Assembly: GCA_017466825.1 (NCBI GenBank)
Contig: JAFTTJ010000017.1
Span: 55,347-119,346 of the forward strand
From: Clostridia bacterium
GTDB lineage: Bacteria; Bacillota; Clostridia; Christensenellales; Borkfalkiaceae
DNA length: 64,000 nt
Direction: 5' to 3'
Both the position numbers and the translations under genes were made by a program. This document shows positions 32,990-43,000 of the stretch, piece after piece. Under the pieces are notes generated by a model. That model did no database searches, was not told where the DNA came from, and was given only the letters and a program-made list of their open reading frames with translations. Numbering within the stretch: position 1 is the stretch's first letter; each line of letters begins with the position of its first letter.

Positions 32990-33018
32990 ATTATAAAACA
33001 ATCTATGATTTAAGTCAA
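32990..33018 (-). promoter_or_regulatory. Promoter of the YwaF-ABC/lipoprotein operon
   Basis: TTGACT (33018-33013), 17-bp spacer, TATAAT (32995-32990). The leader includes the palindromic AATTAAAATTTTAATT (32967-32982 region). Confidence 0.8.
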
Positions 33019-33376
33019 TCATTTTTCGTAAATTTTACTTTCGGTTGATTTTTCTTGCTTTTTTGTAGTATTTAGTAGTGTCATACACTACAATACCTAT
33101 TTTTAAGTAATTTGTTACAAATTTTTTACTAATATTTGTGAAAATTGAGCAATTTTTATTCACAAAACTAACACAAAAGCCCAAAAATTTTTTATTTTTT
33201 TAAATTTTTCGGCTATTTTTAAGCGCTTATTTTTACTGTTTTTTCGCAAAAAATAAGTTAGGCTATACTCGTTAGAAAAGGCAGACACAATAGACCTTTT
33301 GGTCATTGTGTCTGCCCTTTTTGAAACAGTTAACGACGTATAACGCCGTCTACAAGCCCTTTATCAAGACTTTATA
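33019..33376. other. AT-rich spacer between two minus-strand operons
   Basis: No gene is seen. It contains the palindrome GTAGTG-tcata-CACTAC (33075-33091), about 57 bp upstream of the operon -35 box and possibly an operator, and the hydrogenase terminator at 33276-33321. The rest is AT-rich DNA. Confidence 0.6.
33276..33321 (-). terminator. Terminator of the hydrogenase operon
   Basis: AAAAGGCAGACACAAT (33276-33291) pairs with ATTGTGTCTGCC (33305-33316) and following T, with inner GACC/GGTC (33293-33296 with 33301-33304). The minus strand ends in TTTTCT and the plus strand in TTTTT. Confidence 0.9.
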
Positions 33377-35143
33377 TTATTTGTGAAACTTCTCTCTCGC
33401 ATGATAATGAGTGTGAAGAAGTTCGTGAGCCTTATGAGAGTTTGGTTCGCCAAGGTAATCTTCGTAAAGTTTAATGATTTGCGGGTTCTTGTGAGATACA
33501 CGAAGAGCCTTAGATTCGTCTTCAGCGTAAAGAGCGCCTGCTCTCTTTGCTTTGAAGGTGTCTAAGATATCAGCGTCTTCATTAGGAAGGAAGCAAGGTT
33601 TAACATACGGTTGACCACCACCTGCTACGCAACCACCGGGACAACCCATGATTTCGATAAAGTGATAGGGGCTAACGCCTTCTCTAATTTGGTCGAGAAG
33701 AACTTTAGCGTGCTTCATACCGTGAGCAACTGCAACCTTAACTTCAAGACCTGCTAAGTTGTAAGTTGCTTCCTTAATGCCTTCAAAACCACGAACTTCG
33801 GTAAGTTCAACTTTTTTAAGTTCTTCACCGGTAAGTTTGTATGCTGCGGTACGAAGAGCGGCTTCCATAACGCCACCGGTAGTACCGAAGATTACGCCTG
33901 CGCCCGTGTAATCGCCAACGATATCGTTGTCGAATTCGCTATCGGGAAGTTTAGCAAAGTTGATACCCGAACGCTTGATGAGTTTACCAAGTTCACGAGT
34001 GGTCAATACTGCGTCTACGTCGCGAAGACCGTTTACTGAAAGTTCAGGTCTTTCCTTTTCGTACTTCTTAGCGGTACAAGGCATGATAGATACTACGAAC
34101 ATATCTTTAGGATCGATACCGTTCTTTTCAGCGTAGTAACTCTTTAAGATAGCGCCGAACATTTCGTGGGGGGACTTACAAGACGAAAGATGTCCTAAAA
34201 GGTCGCCGTAATAGTATTCAGCGTAATTAACCCAACCGGGAGAACAAGAAGTAATCATGGGGAGTTTTCCGCCGTTGGTTACTCTGCCTAAAAGTTCGGT
34301 TGCTTCTTCCATAATGGTAAGGTCTGCAGCAAAGTTGGTGTCGAAAACCTTTTTAAAGCCAAGACGCTTTAAAGCCGAAACCATTTTACCAGTAACGAGC
34401 GTACCGATAGGCATATCGAATTCTTCGCCGAGCGCTGCTCTAACTGCAGGAGCGGTTTGTACTACTACGTACTTGCCTGCCTTGAACGCTGCGTCAACCT
34501 TTTCGATTTCAGAAACTTCCATAAGCGCGCCGGTAGGACATACGCTTACGCATTGACCGCAAAGGATACAGGGTGAATTTGCAAAACTTCTGTTTTCAGC
34601 AGGAGCAACGATAGTGTTAAAACCACGTTTTTCAAAGCCGAGAACGCCGAGTCCGTGAGCGTTTTTACATCTTTCAACGCATCTTCCGCAAAGGATACAC
34701 TTAGAAGTATCTCTTACGATAGAAGGAGTGAGTCTGTCAACGGTAACAGGAGTTTGAGCGCCTTGATACATATCGTCTCTTGCGCCGGTAACCTTAGCAA
34801 CGTGTAAAAGTTCGCACTTGCCGTTCTTTTCGCATTGTTGACAGTTTTTGTTGTGGTTAGAAAGAAGAAGTTCAACGGAAGTTCTTCTTGCTGCGGTTGC
34901 CTTGGGTGAAGAAATAGTAATTTCCATACCTTCAGCAACGGGATATACGCACGATGCTACAAGACCTCTTGCGCCGGTTGCTTCTACAAGACAAACTCTG
35001 CAAGAGCCTTTTGAACATTCGCCGTGGTTGAACGCGCAAAGCGAAGGAATTTCAAAACCACATTGCTTTGCTGCTTCTAATATAGTTAAGCCAGCTTCTA
35101 CCTCGAAAGGTATGCCTTCGATTTTAATATTAACTTTAGCCAT
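33377..35143 (-). CDS. hydA: [FeFe]-hydrogenase catalytic subunit HydA (trimeric, group A3 type)
   Basis: Catalyses reversible H2 formation. The 588-residue protein has, in order, a plant-type 2Fe-2S domain (CAFNHGECSKGSCRVCLVEA), a His-Cys3 cluster motif (HNKNCQQCEKNGKC), two 4Fe-4S motifs (CILCGRCVERCKNAHG, CILCGQCVSVCPTGAL) and the H-cluster domain with signatures TSCSPGW, MPCTAKKYE and EIMGCPGGCVAGGGQP, then a short C-terminal region. This matches HydA of NADH/ferredoxin-linked trimeric hydrogenases. It is the last gene of hydCBA. Maturases HydEFG are not in the window. Confidence 0.97.
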   Translation of the reverse strand: MAKVNIKIEGIPFEVEAGLTILEAAKQCGFEIPSLCAFNHGECSKGSCRVCLVEATGARGLVASCVYPVAEGMEITISSPKATAARRTSVELLLSNHNKNCQQCEKNGKCELLHVAKVTGARDDMYQGAQTPVTVDRLTPSIVRDTSKCILCGRCVERCKNAHGLGVLGFEKRGFNTIVAPAENRSFANSPCILCGQCVSVCPTGALMEVSEIEKVDAAFKAGKYVVVQTAPAVRAALGEEFDMPIGTLVTGKMVSALKRLGFKKVFDTNFAADLTIMEEATELLGRVTNGGKLPMITSCSPGWVNYAEYYYGDLLGHLSSCKSPHEMFGAILKSYYAEKNGIDPKDMFVVSIMPCTAKKYEKERPELSVNGLRDVDAVLTTRELGKLIKRSGINFAKLPDSEFDNDIVGDYTGAGVIFGTTGGVMEAALRTAAYKLTGEELKKVELTEVRGFEGIKEATYNLAGLEVKVAVAHGMKHAKVLLDQIREGVSPYHFIEIMGCPGGCVAGGGQPYVKPCFLPNEDADILDTFKAKRAGALYAEDESKALRVSHKNPQIIKLYEDYLGEPNSHKAHELLHTHYHAREKFHK

Positions 35144-35157
35144 TTTAAACCCTCCGA

Positions 35158-37044
35158 TTATTTCTTTTCGATAGCTTGAATCTTCTTACAAGAAGCCATA
35201 CACATACCGCACTTAATACACTTAGTTTGGTCGATTGCGTGTATAAAGAGTTTGCCGTTTGCAGCCAACTTGTCAGTCTTAGAAATTGCGTTAACGGGAC
35301 ATGCTCTTGCGCAAGCGCCACAACCAATACACTTATCTTCGTTGATAACGTATTGCATAAGGTTTTTACAAATATGAGCGGGACACTTCTTGTCTACGAT
35401 ATGAGCGATATATTCGTCTCTGAAGTGCTTTAAGGTTGACAATACGGGGTTGGGAGCAGTTTGACCAAGACCGCAAAGAGAGTTGCTCTTAACGTTTTCA
35501 GCAAGTTCTTCAAGTTCAGCCAAGTCGTCCATAGTAGCCTTACCATCGGTAATCTTGTTGAGAATTTCAAGCATTCTCTTAGTACCGATACGGCAGGGAG
35601 TACACTTACCGCAAGATTCGTCGCAAATAAATTCCATATAGAACTTAGCAACGTCAACCATACAGTTGTCTTCATCCATAACGATTGCGCCACCAGAACC
35701 CATCATTGAGCCCTTAGCAACGAGATTGTCGAAGTCGATTTCAGCGTCAAGGTCTTCAGCAGTTAAACATCCGCCCGAAGGACCGCCGGTTTGGATAGCC
35801 TTGAAGGTCTTGCCGTTGGGGATTCCGCCACCGATATCGTAAATGAGTTCTCTTAAAGTAGTACCCATAGGAACTTCTACAAGACCGACGTTGTTGATTT
35901 TACCGCCGAGAGCGAATACCTTAGTACCCTTAGACTTTTCAGTACCGTTGCTTGCGAAAGCGTCTTTGCCTTCTCTTAAAATATAAGGTACGCAAGCGAG
36001 AGTTTCAACGTTGTTGATAATAGAAGGACAGTCCCAAAGACCCTTAACTGCAGGGAACGGGGGACGAGGTCTGGGCATACCGCGTTGACCTTCGATAGAG
36101 TTAAGAAGCGCCGTTTCTTCACCGCAAACGAAAGCGCCTGCGCCAAGACGGATGTGTACTCTAAACGAGAAGTCAGTACCCAAAATATTGTCGCCTAAAA
36201 GGCCGATATCTTCGGCTTGCTTAATAGCCATTTTAAGTCTGTTTACAGCGATAGGATATTCTGCTCTAACGTAGAAATAACCGTTTTGAGCGCCGATAGC
36301 GTAACCAGCAATCATCATACCTTCGATAACTGCAAGGGGGTTACCTTCGAGAATAGATCTATCCATGAATGCGCCCGGGTCGCCTTCGTCACCGTTACAA
36401 ACGACGTACTTTTCACCGTCGGGTTGAGCGTAAGCAAATTGCCACTTTCTACCGGTGGGGAAACCGCCGCCGCCACGACCGCGGAGACCTGAGTCTAATA
36501 CTTCCTTAATAACGTCTGCTCTATCCATTTGAAGAGCGCGCGCTAAGCCCTTGAACGCGCCTGCGCCGATACTTTCTTCAATAGATTCGGGGTTGATGCT
36601 ACCGCAACCGTGCAAAGCGATACGAACTTGCTTTTTGTAGAAGTTGATATCTTCTTGCTTGGTAACCTTTTCTTGGGTAGTGGGATCAACGTATAAAAGT
36701 CTTTCAATAACTTCACCGCCGATAATATCCTTTTCGATAATTTCAGCGCAGTCTTCTAATTGAACGAGTCTGTAAAGAGTATCTTCAGGATAAATCTTTA
36801 CGAAAGGACCTTGCGAACAGAAACCAAAACATCCAACTTGATTGATAGTAACTTTGTCTTCAAGACCTTTTTCGGCTACGAGCCTTTTAAGTTCTGCAGT
36901 AATTTCGTCCGATCTAGAAGAAAGACAGCCCGTACCACCGCATAAAACCATATGTCTTTTACCGTCGTTACCGGTAAATTTAGCATTTAAACACGAAGCG
37001 CACTTTGCGCTCATTTGATTAAGTTCTTCAAAATTCTTTATCAT
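35158..37044 (-). CDS. hydB: Hydrogenase flavoprotein subunit HydB (NuoF-like)
   Basis: A 628-residue protein that binds FMN and NAD(H) and passes electrons to HydA. A thioredoxin-like 2Fe-2S domain (about 1-110, CGGTGC and VGCFGFCSQGP) comes first, then the NuoF core with the FMN site GRGGGGFPTGRKW and NADH site, the 4Fe-4S motif CDESCGKCTPCRIGTKRM, and a C-terminal ferredoxin domain with CIGCGACARACP and CIKCGMCMASCK. The extra C-terminal clusters are characteristic of bifurcating HydB. It lies 14 nt before hydA and 5 nt after hydC. Confidence 0.96.
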   Translation of the reverse strand: MIKNFEELNQMSAKCASCLNAKFTGNDGKRHMVLCGGTGCLSSRSDEITAELKRLVAEKGLEDKVTINQVGCFGFCSQGPFVKIYPEDTLYRLVQLEDCAEIIEKDIIGGEVIERLLYVDPTTQEKVTKQEDINFYKKQVRIALHGCGSINPESIEESIGAGAFKGLARALQMDRADVIKEVLDSGLRGRGGGGFPTGRKWQFAYAQPDGEKYVVCNGDEGDPGAFMDRSILEGNPLAVIEGMMIAGYAIGAQNGYFYVRAEYPIAVNRLKMAIKQAEDIGLLGDNILGTDFSFRVHIRLGAGAFVCGEETALLNSIEGQRGMPRPRPPFPAVKGLWDCPSIINNVETLACVPYILREGKDAFASNGTEKSKGTKVFALGGKINNVGLVEVPMGTTLRELIYDIGGGIPNGKTFKAIQTGGPSGGCLTAEDLDAEIDFDNLVAKGSMMGSGGAIVMDEDNCMVDVAKFYMEFICDESCGKCTPCRIGTKRMLEILNKITDGKATMDDLAELEELAENVKSNSLCGLGQTAPNPVLSTLKHFRDEYIAHIVDKKCPAHICKNLMQYVINEDKCIGCGACARACPVNAISKTDKLAANGKLFIHAIDQTKCIKCGMCMASCKKIQAIEKK

Positions 37045-37049
37045 GAGTT

Positions 37050-37532
37050 TTACGCCTCCATAGCCTTGTATTCATTAACTATTGCAGGAACAGCGTCTAC
37101 GGTAAGTTTGGGGTAAACTTTGCCGTTAATGGTAACAGCCGGAGCAATACCACAAGCGCCGATACAACGCAAAGCGTCCAAAGTAAACAAGCCGTCTTCA
37201 GAAGTTTCACCCGGTTTAATACCGATAATTTCAGAGAACTTGTCGATAATTTGTTGAGCGCCCTTTACGTAGCAAGCCGTACCAAGGCACACGCCGATTA
37301 CGTATTTTCCCTTCGGTTTGAGCGAGAAGAACGAATAGAAGGTAACGACGCCGTAAATTTCAGCAACCGAGATACCCGTTCTTTCAGAAACGAGTTCCTG
37401 AACTTCAAGGGGAATATAACCGTATTCCTTTTGAATATCGCTCAGAATCATCATAAGCGGAGTTCTTTCGTTAACGTATCTATCGCAGATTTCGTTAATC
37501 TTTTTTGCTGCCGCCTTTTGTAAATGAGCCAT
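37050..37532 (-). CDS. hydC: Hydrogenase 2Fe-2S subunit HydC (NuoE-like)
   Basis: A 160-residue thioredoxin-fold 2Fe-2S protein of the NuoE family. The cluster ligands are in GVCLGTACYVKGA and RCIGACGIAPA, after a helical N-terminal domain (MILSDIQKEYGYIPLEVQEL). It is the first gene of the hydCBA operon, behind a consensus promoter, with AGGAGGG upstream. In bifurcating hydrogenases HydC is needed for the NADH/ferredoxin coupling. Confidence 0.95.
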   Translation of the reverse strand: MAHLQKAAAKKINEICDRYVNERTPLMMILSDIQKEYGYIPLEVQELVSERTGISVAEIYGVVTFYSFFSLKPKGKYVIGVCLGTACYVKGAQQIIDKFSEIIGIKPGETSEDGLFTLDALRCIGACGIAPAVTINGKVYPKLTVDAVPAIVNEYKAMEA

Positions 37533-37616
37533 AGTAGCCCTCCTTTAAAAGTAGAATGTGGATTTGCCCGAAATTTTTACATAACAAAATAGACTTCGAG
37601 CCAGTCATACGAGATA

Positions 37617-37645
37617 ATTATACTACTTTTTTAAGAGTATGTCAA
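37617..37645 (-). promoter_or_regulatory. Promoter of hydCBA
   Basis: TTGACA (37645-37640), 17-bp spacer, TATAAT (37622-37617): full consensus, leader about 80 nt. Confidence 0.88.
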
Positions 37646-37734
37646 CGCTAAATTAGTTTTTTGTGCATTTTACCAAAGATTTTCAGTTTTTTTACAAGCG
37701 GTATTTTTACCGCTATAAAATTTTGTAAATTTTA

Positions 37735-37763
37735 ATGACAAATATATGATTTTATGTTATAAT
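37735..37763 (+). promoter_or_regulatory. Promoter of the small membrane protein pair
   Basis: ATGACA (37735-37740), 17-bp spacer, TATAAT (37758-37763); AAGGGAG ribosome site follows. A hairpin AGCGGTA-ttttt-ACCGCT lies upstream near 37697-37715. Confidence 0.75.
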
Positions 37764-37797
37764 TTATAGGTAATTTATTTTTAAGGGAGTTTTACCA

Positions 37798-38103
37798 ATG
37801 AAAAAAGAGATTGACAAAATCATTTCGGCTTTAGTCCTTATCGCATTTTGCGCAATTTGGATAATAAGGCTTAGCCTTCACTCTAAACTCGGCGAAGACG
37901 CCGTAAACGGAATAAATATTGCGCTCAGCGTAATGCTTATTTTAACCTATTTCGTCCTTTTATATAACGCTTGGGGCGCTTTTGACAGTTTAATTTTTAA
38001 AATTATTTTCTTAGTTATAGCAACCTTTTTAATTCTTTGCGTAGTAGCAGGTTGGGTACCTGCCGTTAAAGAATTTTTACAACTTCCCACAATTGGGTTT
38101 TAA
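37798..38103 (+). CDS. Small membrane protein (pair member 1)
   Basis: A 101-residue protein with three membrane helices (about 9-28, 38-60 and 65-85). Its C-terminal half (DSLIFKIIFLVIATFLILCV, then VAGWVPAVKEF, ending LPTIGF) closely matches that of the next gene, so the two are paralogues, the second enlarged by two helices. No family is recognised. The genes are 12 nt apart and share a promoter and terminator. Confidence 0.65.
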   Translation: MKKEIDKIISALVLIAFCAIWIIRLSLHSKLGEDAVNGINIALSVMLILTYFVLLYNAWGAFDSLIFKIIFLVIATFLILCVVAGWVPAVKEFLQLPTIGF

Positions 38104-38115
38104 GGGGGCTTAAAA

Positions 38116-38634
38116 ATGGCTGAACAAGAAAAAAATAAGGTGGCAAGTTCGCTATCCGCAATAGTTTTACTTGCTTTTGCAATAATTTGGCTAGTATATC
38201 TTTGCGGACAAGAACTTTTAAGCGAAAGGGCCATAGGCAACCTTTCGTTTACCGTATCTATACTCGCAATGCTCGCCTACGTGGTAAAGGCAATCTTTTC
38301 AAAAGATTCTCTTCCTAAATGGGTAATGGTCATACTCTTCGTGGGTATGGCAGGTACTGTGCCCGCAACTATTTTAGACTTTTTAATAACTTGCGGTTTT
38401 GACGTGCTTTCGGTTGCGCCCATTTTAAAGGAAATACTCTATATTTCGCATAAATGCGCCTTTATAGTGCTTTACGTTTTACTTACGATAAGCGCTTGCA
38501 GACTTACCGACAGTTTGATTTTTAAACTTATTTTTATAACTATCGGCGCGTTTTTAATCTTTTGCGTAGTTGCCGAGTGGATACCTTTCTTAGCGCAAAA
38601 CTTCCCCCTTCCGCTCATTGGCTTTAACGCATAA
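38116..38634 (+). CDS. Small membrane protein (pair member 2)
   Basis: A 172-residue protein with about five membrane helices and the same C-terminal module as its neighbour (DSLIFKLIFITIGAFLIFCV, VAEWIPFLAQNFPLP). It has an added N-terminal pair of helices and a longer loop. Function unknown; the conserved C-terminal module with a Trp-Val/Ile-Pro motif suggests a shared binding or assembly surface. The last codons lie inside a repeat that recurs at 39979-40043. Confidence 0.65.
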   Translation: MAEQEKNKVASSLSAIVLLAFAIIWLVYLCGQELLSERAIGNLSFTVSILAMLAYVVKAIFSKDSLPKWVMVILFVGMAGTVPATILDFLITCGFDVLSVAPILKEILYISHKCAFIVLYVLLTISACRLTDSLIFKLIFITIGAFLIFCVVAEWIPFLAQNFPLPLIGFNA

Positions 38635-38682
38635 TTACCGTAAATACAACTAACCCCCGACGGGTTTCCGTCGGGGGTTTTA
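38618..38682. repeat. Gene end plus terminator, duplicated unit 1
   Basis: It holds the last codons of the membrane protein gene (TTGGCTTTAACGCATAATT), TAAATACAACTAACCCC and a hairpin AACCCCCGACGG-gttt-CCGTCGGGGGTT (38652-38679) with T-run. It is an intrinsic terminator for plus and minus transcripts and is repeated almost exactly at 39979-40043. Confidence 0.9.
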
Positions 38683-38691
38683 ATTTTTAGT

Positions 38692-39867
38692 CTATGGGTT
38701 GACGATATGCAAACTAGTCTTTAAAGCGTTTTCTACGTAAGTTTTCAAAAACGCAGTATCCCTTTCTACGATTTTATCAACTGCGTAATCTATAGTTGCA
38801 AAACAAATTCCGCCACTCCATAAATTTGCGGTATAATCGTCTATCCACTCAAAAGTTATGCCCTTTTCTAAATCGACTTTATAGGGGATAATTACTATCA
38901 TTATTTCAAGTTTAGCATTTCTTACCGTTGCCTTATCCCCACCACCCAACTCGTCGTCGTCAGTTCTAAGCACTTGGTAAATGTACGGTTCTTCGCAAAT
39001 AGGATTTTCTGCCGTTTCGCTTTCGTAATAACTATTGCTTGCGCAAATTGTATAATCAGTCACGGGGAAAATACCTACGTTTTCTTCACTTATCGGGGCA
39101 AAAATTGAGATCTCTTCGTTAAAATAATTCGGCAACACGTGCATAAAACCGCGATAATCCATGGCTGAATCTTCATTTTTTTGGTGATAATAATGCGCCC
39201 TTGTACCTTCCGACTTTTCACCACTTTCTACCGACAATTTTGAAGGCTCGTATTCGGTCGAATACCACTCCGCAAATTGACTGTGTGGCATTAGATATTC
39301 GGACAAATATCCTTCGATACAGTCTTTTTCGGCTTGCTCGTCTTTAAAACCGTATCCAAACCACTCAAGCGAAGCAAAACAGTCTTCTCCGCTATATACG
39401 TCTAGTTTGTATTTAGAGCCGTTTATACCATTTCTTTGCACGCTTATATAATCAAATTTTAAATCTAACTTATCAAAAATATAAGTAGTATCTATCCCTA
39501 TTAAAATAAGAAAATTATACGCAAAACCGCCGTATTGCCCGTAGTCGGTAATTTGTTTGCCATACTTCTCTTCATTGCAAACGTAAAATTTTTGAAACAG
39601 CATAGTAGGCGTCATATACGTCGATGAAAAACTAATAACTGCTTTTTTTTCGTACTGCGGTGCTAAAACGTAAAAATCATTGCTTATATTATAATCTTCT
39701 GGATTTTTTGTAATAAAATTTTCTATAGTTGCGCCTATTGTCCATCCTACACTCGTTAGATATTTAGTTGTCTTTGTTTGAGAAATAGGTGGATTATCGT
39801 TTTTTTTACAAGCCGTTAACCCAAACGTTAAAATAACGACTAATAAAATTGATAATATTTTCTTCAT
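38692..39867 (-). CDS. Lipoprotein of unknown function
   Basis: A 391-residue lipoprotein with a clear signal peptide and lipobox (FGLTACKKNDN). The mature part is acidic with many Tyr and Trp and no family signature that I recognise; patterns such as YLTSVGWTIGATIENF and FEWIDDYTANLWSGGI suggest alternating beta strands. It has its own consensus promoter. It is flanked on both sides by copies of a 65-bp unit holding a terminator, which suggests that the gene was inserted between the membrane pair and rpoC. Confidence 0.7.
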   Translation of the reverse strand: MKKILSILLVVILTFGLTACKKNDNPPISQTKTTKYLTSVGWTIGATIENFITKNPEDYNISNDFYVLAPQYEKKAVISFSSTYMTPTMLFQKFYVCNEEKYGKQITDYGQYGGFAYNFLILIGIDTTYIFDKLDLKFDYISVQRNGINGSKYKLDVYSGEDCFASLEWFGYGFKDEQAEKDCIEGYLSEYLMPHSQFAEWYSTEYEPSKLSVESGEKSEGTRAHYYHQKNEDSAMDYRGFMHVLPNYFNEEISIFAPISEENVGIFPVTDYTICASNSYYESETAENPICEEPYIYQVLRTDDDELGGGDKATVRNAKLEIMIVIIPYKVDLEKGITFEWIDDYTANLWSGGICFATIDYAVDKIVERDTAFLKTYVENALKTSLHIVNP

Positions 39868-39896
39868 ATTGCACCTACCCCCTTTTTGTTAAGCAT

Positions 39897-39925
39897 ATAA
39901 TATCATAATTATTACTCTTTGTCAA
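39897..39925 (-). promoter_or_regulatory. Promoter of the lipoprotein gene
   Basis: TTGACA (39925-39920), 17-bp spacer, TATTAT (39902-39897); AGGGGG-type ribosome site follows. Confidence 0.8.
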
Positions 39926-39978
39926 TACACAAATTTAGTAAATTTTAGCATTTTACGTCAATTTTGGTTATTCTTTCC

Positions 39979-40043
39979 TTGGCTTTAACGCATAATTGTC
40001 GTAAATACAACTAACCCCCGACGGAAACCCGTCGGGGGTTTTT
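39979..40043. repeat. Gene end plus terminator, duplicated unit 2 (terminator of rpoC)
   Basis: TTGGCTTTAACGCATAATT and TAAATACAACTAACCCC match 38618-38682. The hairpin AACCCCCGACGG-aaac-CCGTCGGGGGTT has the loop in the opposite orientation. It serves as the rpoBC terminator on minus, ending TTAGTTG, and ends in T6 on plus. Confidence 0.88.
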
Positions 40044-40062
40044 TATTAGTTTTTAATTTAGA

Positions 40063-43000
40063 TTAAATCTTGTCGTCATCATCCGCAACGTCGGTTATAA
40101 GATCGTTTACCGGTCTTACTGAATTGTACTGGGGAGAAAGGTCTTTATAAATCTTTACACCCGTACCTGCAGGGATAAGTTTACCGATAATAACGTTTTC
40201 TTTAAGGCCCATAAGGGGATCGAGTTTGTTATGGATAGCCGCGTCGGTAAGAACTTTTGAAGTTTCTTGGAAGGACGCTGCCGAAAGGAAAGATTCGGTT
40301 GCAAGAGCGGCTTTGGTAATACCGAGAAGTATTCTCTTAGCGTTTGCGGGAGAACCGCCTTGCTCTAATACCTTGTTGTTTTCTTCGTCGAGAGCGAGAA
40401 GGTCTACGCATTCGCCAGGAAGGAACTCGGTGTCACCGCTAGTTAATACCTTAACCTTACGAAGCATTTGGTTGACGATAATTTCAATGTGCTTATCGTT
40501 AATGTCAACGCCTTGGCTACGGTAAACTGATTGAACTTCCTTTAAGATATAGTCTTGAACAGCCTTAAAGCCCTTGGTTTTAAGAATAGTTTGGGGATTT
40601 ACAGAACCGCCCGTAAGTACCGTACCGGGTTCTACGATATCGCCCGTCTTAACCCTAAGGTCAGCGCTGAACGGAATAGTATAGTCTTTGGTAGAGCCGT
40701 CTTCATCCGACTTAACGTATACGTGGCGGATACCGTCCTTTTCCTGTACTGTTACAATACCGCTGTGTTCACATACGACTGCTTCACCCTTGGGTTTACG
40801 CGCTTCGAAAAGTTCTTCAACTCTGGGAAGACCTTGGGTAATATCGCCCGTAGACGCTATACCACCCGTGTGGAACGTTCTCATGGTAAGTTGAGTACCG
40901 GGTTCACCGATTGATTGAGCGGCGATAATACCGACTGCTTCACCGATTTGAACGGGGAGCGAGTTACTCATGTTTTTACCGTAACACTTAGCGCATACGC
41001 CGTATTTAGACTTACAAGTAAATACGCTCTTAATGGTTACCTTTTCGATACCGGCGTTACAAATTTGCTTAGCCTTTTCTTCGGTAATCATTTCGTTTGC
41101 GGGTACGATAACTTCGCCCGTTTCGGGGTGAATTATATCAACGGGAGTAAATCTGCCGTTAATTCTGTCTTCAAGACTTTCGATAATTTCGCCTTTAAGA
41201 CCGCGAATTGCTTCGATTTCCATACCCTTTCTGTCGCCACAGTCTTCTTCTCTAATGATGACGTTATGCGAAACGTCTACCAAACGACGAGTAAGGTAAC
41301 CCGAGTCCGCCGTCTTTAACGCCGTATCGGCAAGACCTTTACGACCACCGTGCGAAGAAATGAAGTATTCAAGTACGGTAAGACCTTCACGGAAGCAAGA
41401 TTTAACGGGAATTTCAATGACTTTACCGTTGGGGTTAGTCATAAGACCACGCATACCTGCAAGTTGCTTAATTTGGTCGATAGAACCACGGGCGCCCGAG
41501 TCTGCCATCATCCAGATGGGGTTGAACTTACGAAGGGTAAGTTTTAATACGTCTGTAACGTCTTGGGTTGCTTTAGTCCAAGTTTCAACTACTTGTTTAT
41601 ATCTTTCGTCGTCGGTTAAAATACCCCTTTGATACTTTCTTTCAATGCCGATAACTTCAGAACTTGCTCTGTCGATAATGTCCTTCTTTTTATCGGGCAC
41701 TTGCATATCGAATACCGAAGTGGTGATTGCAGCGACGGTAGAATATCTGTAACCTAAAGCCTTGATGTAGTCGAGAGTTTCAGCGGCGCAAACAGAGCCT
41801 TTTGACTTAAAGCATGCGTCGACGATCTTTTTGAGTTGGCTCTTACCTACTAAGAAATTGATAACGAATTGAAGGTAAGAATCGGGATCTTCGGGATTTC
41901 TTACGGTAAATTTGCTACCTACGATATCTTGCGGAATACCTTCGTTGAAGATAATTCTACCAACGGTAGTTTTGATAATACCGCTGTGTTTTCTTCCGTC
42001 TTCTAAAGTAACTTCACGCCTTACGTAAATTTCGTCTTGGCAAGAAATTTGCTTGGTTTGGTAAGCCATAAGGGCTTCGTCGCAAGAAATATAAACGTTG
42101 GGTTCGTATCTTTCAACTACTACGCTTTCGCCAGTTTGAGCGTTGGTAAGAGTACATTTAACGATTACGTCTTTAATCTCTCTTACTTCGTTTTTGTAAA
42201 GTCCGTTTTTATCCGTCTTTACTACTACGCTCTTTTCAGCGTAAACCTTGTCGCTAGGTGTAAAAGAAATCTTCTTTTCGTCGTAGAAGATACCGTCTTC
42301 GCCCATGACGTATTCGTTGAATTTATTGTCGTAATACTTTCCGTCTTCTCTTCTCGTAATGGTAAGGTAATAACCGCCGAGTACCATGTCTTGAGAAGGC
42401 GACATAACGGGCTTACCGTCGGAAAGTTTTAAGATGTTGTTAGATGCAAGCATCAAGAATCTCGCTTCGGCTTGGGCTTCTACCGAAAGGGGTACGTGTA
42501 CTGCCATTTGGTCGCCGTCGAAGTCGGCGTTGAACGCGCCGCATACGAGGGGGTGAAGTTTTATTGCTCTACCTTCGATAAGTACGGGCTCGAAGGCTTG
42601 AATCGAGAGTCTGTGAAGGGTGGGCGCTCTGTTTAAGAGAACGGGGTGGTCTTTAATGACGTTTTCCAAAATGTCCCAAACGCAGGGTTTCATTCTTTCA
42701 ACCGTTCTTTTTGCGCTCTTAATGTTGTGGCAAATGCCTTGTTCAACGAGTTTCTTCATAACGAAAGGCTTGAAAAGTTCGATAGCCATTTCCTTAGGAA
42801 GACCGCATTGATAGAGTTTGAGTTCAGGTCCTACGACGATAACTGAACGGCCCGAGTAGTCAACACGCTTACCGAGAAGGTTTTGACGGAAACGGCCTTG
42901 CTTACCGCGGAGAATTGCAGAGAGCGATTTTAAATCTCTATTGCCTGCGCCTGATACTGCTTTGCCCCTTCTACCGTTGTCGATAAGGGCGTCAACGGCG

